From Hymenobacter plasmatis (lineage in GTDB: Bacteria; Bacteroidota; Bacteroidia; Cytophagales; Hymenobacteraceae), in assembly GCF_020711255.1 (NCBI RefSeq), contig NZ_JAJFAW010000018.1:1-64000 (forward strand): a DNA stretch of 64,000 nt, written 5' to 3'. Positions 53,114 through 60,170 of this stretch are shown piece by piece (position 1 is the first letter of the stretch; every line of letters begins with the position of its first letter). The notes below the pieces were generated by a model. That model was given only the letters and a program-made list of their open reading frames with translations. It had not been told where the DNA came from and ran no database searches. The position numbers and the translations under genes were made by a program.

Positions 53114-53544
53114 AACTTCTGAGCGACAGCATTGCCGACGAAGCCGACTTCTTCGTGGAGCAGATTCACATTGTGGCCATTGTATTCGACAACACCGACG
53201 ACGTGACCGTGTGGGCCACCACGCTTTTCGACAGCGACACGCACTTTTTCCACCTTGCCCTGCCTTTCAAAGCCCTGGACACGCTCCTGAGCCTGGCCCA
53301 CACCCGGGCCGACGACCTGCAGGAGGAAGTGGCCGAAGCCCTGGCGGCCGAAGAATGGCCGGCCCTGCTCGAGTACAGCTCCGATGAGAAGCCGCCCGTG
53401 CCGCTGCCCAGCGTGGCCCTGAAACTCTCGGTGACCTACCCCGCCACCGAAGACGACGAAACCGAAGGCGAAGAAGGCCCCGACGACCCCCAGCCCCACA
53501 ACATCTTCTACCTCGAAGGTGTGTTCGTGCGAATTGATACCTAA
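53110..53544 (+). CDS. Hypothetical acidic protein coupled to hemW
   Basis: Protein of 144 residues, highly acidic near the C-terminus (ATEDDETEGEEGPDD), with a possible alpha/beta N-terminal half (FFVEQIHIVAIVFDNTDDVTVWATTLF, FHLALPFKALDTLLSLAH). No family recognised. The ATGA overlap with hemW implies translational coupling. Confidence 0.7.
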   Translation: MKLLSDSIADEADFFVEQIHIVAIVFDNTDDVTVWATTLFDSDTHFFHLALPFKALDTLLSLAHTRADDLQEEVAEALAAEEWPALLEYSSDEKPPVPLPSVALKLSVTYPATEDDETEGEEGPDDPQPHNIFYLEGVFVRIDT

Positions 53545-53574
53545 GCCGGTCACGGTCGCTACTGCCCGTTGCAT

Positions 53575-54249
53575 ATGGCCCCATCGCCTCCGGTCTTTTA
53601 CCTGATTCCTGGGCTGGGTGCCGATGAGCGGGTCTTGCAATTCCTGCACTTGCGGGGCGAGGTGCACCTCCTGCACTGGCTGGCCCCTGAAACCCCCGAC
53701 GAATCCTTGCCGCACTACGCCGTCCGGTTCGCGGCGGCCGTGCCAGTGGAGCAGGCCTGCTGGTTAGTCGGCATTTCCTTTGGCGGCCTGCTGGCGCTGG
53801 AAGTGGCCAAGCTGCGCCCGCGGGCCCAAGTGGTACTGATATCCAGCCTGGCCAATACCCGGCAGCTGCCGCCGCTGCTCCGCCTGGCCCGGGCCACCCG
53901 GCTGTACCGAGTAGTGCCGCCGCAGCTGCTGAAGCTGGCGCCGCGCCTGGCCCAATGGTTTTTCGGGGCCAAAAATGGCAAAGAGTACACGCTGCTCCAC
54001 CAAATTATCGACGATACGGACCCCGTTTTCGCCCAGTGGGCCATTGCCCAACTCCTGGGCTGGGACAGCACCGGCGTGGGCCGGGCCATCCGCATCCACG
54101 GCACCCACGACCGGCTGCTGCCTGCCGGCACTGCCCCCATTGATTACCCCATTGCCGGCGGCGGGCACTTTATGATAGTCAGTCACGCCGCGCAAATCAG
54201 CCGCATCCTCAACCATCTGGCCGCGGCCGAGGAGCCCCAAGTCAGCTAG
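53575..54249 (+). CDS. Alpha/beta hydrolase
   Basis: Protein of 224 residues. Oxyanion segment PGLGADERVL near the start, nucleophile in GISFGGLLALE, acid in HGTHDRLLP and catalytic His in GGHFMIVSH. Ester or thioester hydrolysis is expected; the substrate is unknown. The ATG at 53575 is preferred to the TTG at 53569. It lies 30 bases after the hemW-linked gene and may be in the same transcript. Confidence 0.85.
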   Translation: MAPSPPVFYLIPGLGADERVLQFLHLRGEVHLLHWLAPETPDESLPHYAVRFAAAVPVEQACWLVGISFGGLLALEVAKLRPRAQVVLISSLANTRQLPPLLRLARATRLYRVVPPQLLKLAPRLAQWFFGAKNGKEYTLLHQIIDDTDPVFAQWAIAQLLGWDSTGVGRAIRIHGTHDRLLPAGTAPIDYPIAGGGHFMIVSHAAQISRILNHLAAAEEPQVS

Positions 54250-54372
54250 CGCCAAGAGTGCCCCCGCTGTAACTTGCGCAGCGCGCCCGGCTTACGCTTA
54301 CCCAAGCACGGCTAACGGTCATGCAGAGCACAGCGAAGAGTCTCTACCTCAGTCAGTAGTAATCAACTCGTC

Positions 54373-54459
54373 TGTCATGCAGAGCGCAGCGAAGCATCTT
54401 ATCACCGCAGAACGAATCGTTGTGGCGTGATAAGATGCTTCGCTGCGCTCTGCATGACA
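54373..54459. repeat. Palindromic intergenic element, copy 4 (perfect 33-base arms)
   Basis: Left arm 54373-54405 and right arm 54427-54459 are perfect complements (arm core CATGCAGAGCGCAGCGAAGC). The loop is exactly 21 bases, 54406-54426, and is in the opposite orientation to that of copy 1. Incomplete arms flank it on both sides (about 54317-54345 and 54461-54500), showing a nested or repeated insertion. Confidence 0.9.
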
Positions 54460-54558
54460 AATGGCGCGAGCGAGATGCTTGAGATTCCTCAGCATGACAG
54501 CCGGCGCGCATGAATCCGTTCTTTTCCCCATCTCCTTTCCCACCACACCTTGTCCGGC

Positions 54559-55338
54559 ATGCTTCCTACTTACCCTTATGCCGGCCGCACTTATTCCTTC
54601 GACCCTGACGCGCCCATAGATATTTCCCTGCCTCTGGCCCCCGGCAAGGACCAGGTAAACTGCTTCTGGGCCGAGGCCGTGCAATTCGACACCATTCGGG
54701 TGGGCAGCTTTGTGGGCAGCGTGGCGCAGGGGGGCAGCACCAACTACCAGCGCGTGCACGTGACGCCCCACGGCAACGGCACCCACACCGAGTGCTACGG
54801 CCACATCTCGCCCGACCCGGCCGTGACGCTCAACCAATGCCTGCGCCGCTTCTTGTTTGTGGCCCGGGTGGTGAGCGTGGCCCCGCGCCCGCAGCCCAAC
54901 GGCGACCAGGTGGTGATGCTGGCCGATGTGCAAGCCGCCCTGGCCACCCAGCCAGACCGGTCCATGCCCGAAGCCCTGGTGCTGCGCACCCTGCCCAACG
55001 ACCCCGCCAAGCGCCACCGCCAGTACTCCGGCACCAATCCCACCTACGTGGAGCCGGCGCTAGCCGAGTTTCTGGTGGAGCACGGCGTGCAGCATTTTCT
55101 GCTCGACCTGCCCAGCGTGGACCGCGAAGAAGACGCCGGGCAGCTCCTGGCCCACCATGCTTTCTGGCAATACCCCGCGCAACCCCGGTACGGCGCCACC
55201 ATCACCGAGCTGATTTTTGTGCCCGACGACGTAGTCGACGGACTTTACCTGCTCAACATTCAAATCACCAGCCTTGAGCTGGATGCCAGCCCCAGCAAGC
55301 CGGTGCTCTACCACCTGAGCCTGCCATCACCTGCCTAG
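54559..55338 (+). CDS. Cyclase-family / kynurenine-formamidase-like metal hydrolase
   Basis: Protein of 259 residues. The metal motif HGNGTHTECYGH (about 75-86) replaces the usual HxGTHxDxPxH of cyclase/KynB proteins. Other segments: DISLPLAPGKDQVNCFW at the N-terminus, TNPTYVEPALAEFL and LLDLPSVDREEDAG. Hydrolysis of an amide or lactone is the likely chemistry; arylformamidase is possible but no tryptophan genes lie nearby. The ATG at 54559 is preferred over TTG at 54550. Confidence 0.85.
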   Translation: MLPTYPYAGRTYSFDPDAPIDISLPLAPGKDQVNCFWAEAVQFDTIRVGSFVGSVAQGGSTNYQRVHVTPHGNGTHTECYGHISPDPAVTLNQCLRRFLFVARVVSVAPRPQPNGDQVVMLADVQAALATQPDRSMPEALVLRTLPNDPAKRHRQYSGTNPTYVEPALAEFLVEHGVQHFLLDLPSVDREEDAGQLLAHHAFWQYPAQPRYGATITELIFVPDDVVDGLYLLNIQITSLELDASPSKPVLYHLSLPSPA

Positions 55339-55515
55339 GCGAACTAGACCTTTGCCATTCTACCAGGCGCCGCGGCATCTACCGGCTGCTGAATGCCAGC
55401 CTGCCCTTGGGCATAGACTGGGCGCTTACTGCAGGGCAGTGCACACAATATATTGGGCCGTTCAACGATTGGGAAGTAATATGCTCACCCGCTTATATAG
55501 CTCTCTTTCCATTTA

Positions 55516-56259
55516 ATGACCAATCTCTCTACTGCCTACCTGCCGGCTATTGCAGCGCTCCTGCTTCTGCCCGTGCTGGCCCACGCGCAAGCACCTACCG
55601 CACCCACCTCCGAAAAGCCAGTTGCCGCTACGGCCGCCGAGCCCGCGCCCCGCCGCCTCCTGCTGAAGGTGGGATTAGCACCCTCCCGCTTGATTCCTCA
55701 ATACCGGTGGCACGGAACCAACTGGACGCTTGCCCCCTCCGTGGGGGCCGAGTACCAGCTCACTCCGCACCTGACGCTGTACGGCCAGGCCGAAGTTGAC
55801 TTTGTACTTGTGCAGCGCAGGTACAGCAATTATGCCTTTGGTCTCTCCAGGGAGCGTATGGTGCATTCTGGCGCGGTGGGAATAGGTGGGCGCTACTATT
55901 ACAACCAGGAGCGCCGCGCGCAACACAATCGGGCGCATGGTCCCTTTGTGGGCAACTACGTGGCCCTCGAGGCCGCCGCTGAGCTGGACCGCCGCGAGTT
56001 CGTGACGTACGACCCGTATTCCAGCTACTACCCCACCGTGTACTCCGTTGACTACCGCACACAGGTGATGCCCGTGCTTACGGCGCTATGGGGCCTGCAG
56101 CGGCGGCTGGGCCAGCATTTTTTGTACGATGCCAGCGCGGGCCTAGTGGTGCTTGCGCGTCCTGTCACCTACAATTACTACGGGCCAAGCTATTTCAAGA
56201 TGCTGTATGGGTTCGAGACAAGCCTTGCCCTCAACCTGCGCGTTTACTTGGTACACTAG
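55516..56259 (+). CDS. Exported beta-barrel-like protein of unknown function
   Basis: Protein of 247 residues. Signal peptide ending in LLLLPVLAHAQA, then strands with alternating aromatic residues (LTLYGQAEVDFVLVQRRYSNYAFG, AVGIGGRYYYNQERR, VMPVLTALWGLQRRLGQHFLYDASAGLVV and a final SLALNLRVYLVH). This suggests a small outer-membrane beta-barrel. Function unknown. Convergent with rpmA, with a terminator between. Confidence 0.72.
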   Translation: MTNLSTAYLPAIAALLLLPVLAHAQAPTAPTSEKPVAATAAEPAPRRLLLKVGLAPSRLIPQYRWHGTNWTLAPSVGAEYQLTPHLTLYGQAEVDFVLVQRRYSNYAFGLSRERMVHSGAVGIGGRYYYNQERRAQHNRAHGPFVGNYVALEAAAELDRREFVTYDPYSSYYPTVYSVDYRTQVMPVLTALWGLQRRLGQHFLYDASAGLVVLARPVTYNYYGPSYFKMLYGFETSLALNLRVYLVH

Positions 56260-56287
56260 CCCGCGTGGTGGCCAGTGCCCAACGCGA

Positions 56288-56317
56288 AAAAGGCTGCCTC
56301 TTGCGGGGCAGCCTTTT
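56288..56317. terminator. Convergent terminator between beta-barrel gene and rpmA
   Basis: AAAAGGCTGCC (56288-56298) pairs with GGCAGCCTTTT (56307-56317); A run and T run on the two sides allow it to serve both strands. Confidence 0.75.
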
Positions 56318-56337
56318 CTGGTTTATCGGGGCAGCAA

Positions 56338-56613
56338 TTAAGCCGGTACCGAGAATACTTCGCGGGGGATAACCGTTACGAAAGAACGGTCTTTGCGGCC
56401 TTTCTTGAACGATACTTCGCCGTCAACGAGGGCGAACAGCGTGTGGTCCTTGCCCATGCCTACGTTCTCGCCGGCGTGGTGCTTGGTGCCGCGCTGACGC
56501 ACGATGATGTTGCCGGCTACGAGGGCCTGGCCTCCGAAGATTTTTACGCCGAGACGTTTGGAATGAGATTCGCGGCCGTTGTTGGACGAGCCGACACCTT
56601 TCTTGTGAGCCAT
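56338..56613 (-). CDS. rpmA: Ribosomal protein L27
   Basis: Large-subunit protein of 91 residues near the peptidyl-transferase centre. Starts [22 protein letters not shown], with no cleavable N-terminal extension. Typical INVRQRGT-like [27 protein letters not shown] follows. It lies 81 bases after rplU on the same strand, the usual order. Confidence 0.97.
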   Translation of the reverse strand: MAHKKGVGSSNNGRESHSKRLGVKIFGGQALVAGNIIVRQRGTKHHAGENVGMGKDHTLFALVDGEVSFKKGRKDRSFVTVIPREVFSVPA

Positions 56614-56694
56614 GGTATTTAAGCTAATGCTACCGGCAGATGGCCCGTAGCGGCTGGTTTAAGATGGAATCAGTAGCGTGAGCAAAAGCTCAGA

Positions 56695-57000
56695 CTAGCC
56701 GATGCTGTTAATCATTACTTTGGTAAACGACTGGCGGTGGCCGTTCATCTTCTGGTAGCCCTTGCGGCGCTTCTTTTTGAAGACGAGAACTTTGTCACCC
56801 TTCACGTGAGCGAGGATAGTGCCGGTTACGGCGATATCGAGGGTGGGCGCACCGATGGTGATGGTGCCGTTGTCATCGGTCAGCAGGGCGTTGCCCAGCG
56901 TTACGGTGTCACCGACGTTGCCGGCCAGTTTGTGAGCGTAAACGAATTTGTTGGCCTCAACCTTGGTCTGCTGGCCAGCTATGTTGACAATTGCGTACAT
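56695..57000 (-). CDS. rplU: Ribosomal protein L21
   Basis: Large-subunit protein of 101 residues. MYAIVNIAGQQTKVEANKF, the strand VGDTVTLGNALLTDDN and the basic C-terminus KVLVFKKKRRKGYQKMNGHRQ are standard. The ATG at 57000 is the family start. A good promoter with both -33 and -7 elements lies upstream; co-transcribed with rpmA. Confidence 0.97.
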   Translation of the reverse strand: MYAIVNIAGQQTKVEANKFVYAHKLAGNVGDTVTLGNALLTDDNGTITIGAPTLDIAVTGTILAHVKGDKVLVFKKKRRKGYQKMNGHRQSFTKVMINSIG

Positions 57001-57032
57001 CAGCTTTCGCGGGTTTTTCTGAAATGGGAAGG

Positions 57033-57064
57033 CAAAAGTACGGCTTTGCTTTTGCAAATCCAAA
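57033..57064 (-). promoter_or_regulatory. Promoter of rplU-rpmA
   Basis: On the minus strand TTTG (57061-57064) and TACTTTTG (57033-57040) match the Bacteroidota -33 and -7 elements with a 20-base spacing, the consensus value. The start of rplU is 33 bases downstream of the -7 box. This is the clearest promoter in the window. Confidence 0.75.
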
Positions 57065-57522
57065 CCTAAGTTCTTAATCATCATTGGATGGCCCGGGCCG
57101 TGGCGATGCAAAACCGCCCGTGGGCGGGTGAAGCCTTGATTACGGTCACGTTAAAAATATCGAGGGGTACGCAGAGACTACGTACGTACACCCCTACTTT
57201 TTGGGGACAAGCGCCCTTTTCCACAAGCCGAATGTGGAAAAGTGGATTAAAAGCGGCTGATTTTGAGTGTTTTTTAGGTGAAAATCCTACGGTTGAGCTG
57301 CGGAAAAAACGTAGCGGCCATCCGCCGGAAAAAGTCCGGGCTTAACGAAAAATTAGGGAATAAACAATCCTAAAACGGTGGCAATCGGCCTCGCGGTTGA
57401 GGCTATATTTGAACCTGGAAGGCGGGCTGCTTTTCTGAGCTGTCAGCCAAACATCTGCCCGTTGCCGGCAGTTGACTGCCCACCTTCCTCGACGAAACCT
57501 GCCACTAAGTCCCCCAAAGTTT
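57065..57522. other. Divergent spacer upstream of nrdB, about 460 bases
   Basis: Holds a 10-base inverted repeat CTTTTCCACA (57216-57225) / TGTGGAAAAG (57233-57242) and a -7-like TATATTTG (57404-57411). The short reading frames here have no family features. TGTGGAAAA differs from the DnaA box in one base. Confidence 0.5.
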
Positions 57523-58482
57523 ATGGAGCCGCTACTCGCCGAAAACCCCAACCGCTTTGTCCTGTTCCCCATCCAGAATGATGAGGTGTGGCAGTACTAC
57601 AAGAAGTCACAGGCCTCCTTCTGGACGGCCGAGGAAATTGACCTCTCGCAGGACCAAAAAGATTGGAACGGCCTGAACGACAACGAGCGGCACTTCATCA
57701 AGCACGTGCTGGCCTTCTTCGCCGCCTCCGACGGCATCGTGAACGAGAACCTGGCCGTGAACTTCATGCAGGAGGTGCAGATGCCCGAGGCGCGCTGCTT
57801 CTACGGCTTCCAGATTATGATGGAAAACATTCACAGCGAGACCTATTCGCTGCTGATTGATACCTACATCAAAGACCCCAAGGAGAAGGACTACCTCTTC
57901 AACGCCCTCGAGACCGTGCCCGCCGTGCAGAAGAAAGGCGAGTGGGCCCTGAAGTGGATTAACTCCGAAAACTTCGCCGAGCGCCTCATCGCCTTCGCCG
58001 CCGTGGAAGGCATCTTCTTCTCCGGCTCGTTCTGCTCCATTTTCTGGCTCAAGAAGCGCGGCCTGATGCCCGGCCTCACGTTCTCGAACGAGCTGATTTC
58101 GCGCGACGAGGGCCTGCACTGCGACTTTGCCTGCCTGCTCTACAGCTACCTCGTGAATAAGCTGCCCGAGGAGCGGGTACAGGCCATCATTGCCGATGCC
58201 GTGCGCATCGAGCAGGAATTTGTGACCGACGCCCTGCCAGTGAGCCTCATCGGCATGAACGCCAAAACGATGGCCCAGTACATCGAGTTTGTGGCCGACC
58301 GCCTGCTGGTGTCGTTGGGCTGCGCCAAAATCTACAACGCCACCAACCCCTTCGACTTCATGGAAATGATTTCAGTGCAGGGCAAAACCAACTTCTTCGA
58401 GAAGCGCGTGGCCGAGTACCAGAAAGCCGGCGTGATGAGCGAGCGCAACGACAACGTGTTCTCGCTGGACGAGGATTTCTAA
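57523..58482 (+). CDS. nrdB: Ribonucleotide reductase class I small subunit
   Basis: Beta subunit of 319 residues that makes the tyrosyl radical for NrdA. Metal ligands include D70 ([10 protein letters not shown]), E101 and H104 ([12 protein letters not shown]) and the later [24 protein letters not shown] and [13 protein letters not shown]. Radical Tyr108 is in place, so it is the eukaryote-like tyrosine type (Ia), not the Phe-containing Ic type. The C-terminus NVFSLDEDF would bind NrdA. nrdA lies 1.7 kb downstream, separated by a GIY-YIG gene with palindromic elements and a YceI homologue. Confidence 0.96.
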   Translation: MEPLLAENPNRFVLFPIQNDEVWQYYKKSQASFWTAEEIDLSQDQKDWNGLNDNERHFIKHVLAFFAASDGIVNENLAVNFMQEVQMPEARCFYGFQIMMENIHSETYSLLIDTYIKDPKEKDYLFNALETVPAVQKKGEWALKWINSENFAERLIAFAAVEGIFFSGSFCSIFWLKKRGLMPGLTFSNELISRDEGLHCDFACLLYSYLVNKLPEERVQAIIADAVRIEQEFVTDALPVSLIGMNAKTMAQYIEFVADRLLVSLGCAKIYNATNPFDFMEMISVQGKTNFFEKRVAEYQKAGVMSERNDNVFSLDEDF

Positions 58483-58515
58483 GAATTATTGCTTTCGGAG
58501 GCCTGCCCCCGGCAT

Positions 58516-58604
58516 CTGTCATGCAGAGCGGAGCGAAGCATCTTATCACGTTCGGATGACTCGTTCCGCGGCGATAAGATGCTTCGCTGCGCTCAGCATG
58601 ACAG
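58516..58604. repeat. Palindromic intergenic element, copy 5 (left flank of the GIY-YIG gene)
   Basis: Arms 58516-58549 and 58571-58604 (34 bases each, three mismatches) and a 21-base loop at 58550-58570. It is 26 bases before the GIY-YIG start. Its loop is the exact reverse complement of the loop of copy 6. Confidence 0.92.
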
Positions 58605-58629
58605 ACGCGAGGTGACATAGGTATATTCT

Positions 58630-58911
58630 ATGCCCTATTTCGTCTACACCACTACAAATCCGGCTAAGGCGGTGCTGTACATCGGTGTGATAAACAACTT
58701 GGCTCACCGTCTGGCTCAACACTACGATAACCGAGGCAAAGCGGAGACTTTCGCGGGCCGCTACTTTTGCCATCATCTGCTTTATGTTGAGCAATTTGCG
58801 GACATAGCAAATGCTATTGCGTGGGAGAAGGAGTTGAAAGGATGGAGCCGCGCTAAGAAAGAGGCGCTGATTGCGACAGGTAATCCAGAATGGGAATTCT
58901 TAGTGGAGTAG
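58630..58911 (+). CDS. GIY-YIG nuclease-fold protein flanked by palindromic elements
   Basis: Small protein of 93 residues of the compact GIY-YIG type. FVYTTTNPAKAVLYIGV has the YIG at 17-19 but a T instead of the first GIY Ile-Tyr pattern; the usual Thr after GV is Ile (GVINN). The catalytic Arg R27 (NLAHRLAQHY) and Glu E66 (AIAWEKELKGWSRAKK) are present, so nuclease activity is plausible. The gene sits between two inverted copies of an 89-base palindrome, 26 bases from one and 64 from the other. Similar short GIY-YIG genes are common in Bacteroidota; their function is unclear. Confidence 0.87.
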   Translation: MPYFVYTTTNPAKAVLYIGVINNLAHRLAQHYDNRGKAETFAGRYFCHHLLYVEQFADIANAIAWEKELKGWSRAKKEALIATGNPEWEFLVE

Positions 58912-58975
58912 GCGCTGGATTAGCGAATTTTTTACTGCTGTAACCGGGCTTGCTAACCTGTCTGTCATAATCCGT

Positions 58976-59064
58976 CTGTCAAGCAGAGCGCAGCGAAGCA
59001 TCTTCTCGCCGCGGAACGAGTCATCCGAACGTGATAAGATGCTTCGCTGCGCTCTGCATGACAG
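58976..59064. repeat. Palindromic intergenic element, copy 6 (right flank of the GIY-YIG gene)
   Basis: Arms 58976-59009 and 59031-59064 with few mismatches and a 21-base loop at 59010-59030 that is the exact reverse complement of the copy 5 loop, so the two copies are in inverted orientation. Confidence 0.92.
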
Positions 59065-59085
59065 ACGATTGGGTTAGTTGCGGAC

Positions 59086-59117
59086 GTGATAAGATGCTTC
59101 CTTCGTCAGCATGACAG
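59086..59117. repeat. Solo right arm of the palindromic element
   Basis: Identical over 32 bases to the right arm of copy 1 (8579-8610), without a matching left arm nearby. A remnant or a half-element next to copy 6. Confidence 0.85.
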
Positions 59118-59203
59118 CCGATTAAGGTAGGACAGGCGAGTGCAGACGAGCGGGGGGAGAGGCAATGGAAATAAATATGTGGGGTCAGGCAACGGGTAAG
59201 CTA

Positions 59204-59235
59204 AAAAAAGAGAGTTGAGGTAATCTCAACTCTTA
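59204..59235 (-). terminator. Orphan hairpin with minus-strand T run upstream of yceI homologue
   Basis: AGAGTTGAG...CTCAACTCT with a seven-base A run before it on plus. It would terminate a minus-strand transcript, yet no minus-strand gene lies between here and 63 kb. It may come from a lost gene or act as a leader hairpin of the following plus-strand gene. Confidence 0.5.
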
Positions 59236-59268
59236 GCTTGCCACTTTATCCACCACTTATTGCATTCT

Positions 59269-59892
59269 ATGAAATACCGTTTACTCTTTTTATTGGGGTT
59301 GGGGGCCGTGGTGCCCGCTGTGCACGCCCAAACTGTGCCCGCTCCCGCGGCGGGGCTCATCGCCTCTTTGGAGACCAAGGCCTCGCGCTACACCACGGGC
59401 ACGGGGCTGGTTACCTTTTTCTCCACGGCGCCCCTTGAGGACATTGAGGCGCTCAACTCGAAGGTGGGGGCCATTTTTGAGATGGCCACCGGGCAGCTGG
59501 CTTTCTCCATGCTCATGAGCGACTTCCAGTTCAAGAACGGGCTGATGCAGGAGCATTTCAACGAGAACTACGCCGAATCGGAGAAGTACCCGCGGGCCCG
59601 GTTTACGGGCAAGCTGCTGACCGTGCCCGACGAAGCCCAGCTGCGGAGCGGGCCCCAGCCGGTGTACGTGCAGGGCCAGCTCACCATTCACGGGGTGTCG
59701 CGCAAGGTGCGGGTGCCGGGTACGCTGCAGCTGCGCGACCACGACCTGGTGGTGACCTCCAAGTTTGCCGTGGCCCCGGCCGACTACCGCATTAAAATCC
59801 CGGCGCTGGTGCGCAACAACATCGCCAAGTCCATCGACGTGAGCGTGATAATGACCTGCCAGCCCACGCCGGCGCCCACGGCCAGCCGGTAA
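59269..59892 (+). CDS. YceI-like exported protein
   Basis: Protein of 207 residues with a signal peptide (MKYRLLFLLGLGAVVPAVHA). The remainder has the YceI lipocalin-like pattern: LNSKVGAIFEMATGQLAFSMLMSDFQFKNGLMQEHFNENY-type central region with the EHFNENYAESEKYPRA block, ARFTGKLL and VQGQLTIHGVSRKVRVPGTL. YceI proteins bind isoprenoids in the periplasm. It stands between the palindrome cluster and nrdA. Confidence 0.88.
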   Translation: MKYRLLFLLGLGAVVPAVHAQTVPAPAAGLIASLETKASRYTTGTGLVTFFSTAPLEDIEALNSKVGAIFEMATGQLAFSMLMSDFQFKNGLMQEHFNENYAESEKYPRARFTGKLLTVPDEAQLRSGPQPVYVQGQLTIHGVSRKVRVPGTLQLRDHDLVVTSKFAVAPADYRIKIPALVRNNIAKSIDVSVIMTCQPTPAPTASR

Positions 59893-59924
59893 GCTCAACC
59901 GTAATAATATCTGCATATTCAATT

Positions 59925-59961
59925 GCCGCCCGGCCTGCTTTTAAAAAAGCGGCCGGGCGGC
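59925..59961 (+). terminator. Terminator after the yceI homologue
   Basis: GCCGCCCGGCC (59925-59935) pairs with GGCCGGGCGGC (59951-59961); loop TGCTTTTAAAAAAGC can itself pair. It follows the stop codon by 33 bases; there is only a short T tract. Confidence 0.65.
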
Positions 59962-60170
59962 CTGTTTAAGGGACATGTGGAAAACTTCTATATTTTTTGC
60001 TTGCCCTCCCAAAACGGATGAGGTAATTTCCGGAATTGAATGAACCGAGGCCTCAGATTTCCGCAGGATTCTACGCTACTCTTTCTCATCTGACTTAGCT
60101 ACTTGGCGTCGCGCACCCCCAGGGCCGACGGCTTTTTATACAGAAAAACCCACACCAAAACACTACCGGT

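Noticed and set aside
8526..59117. CRISPR array
   Set aside because: The repeats are dispersed palindromes with no regular spacers and no cas genes.
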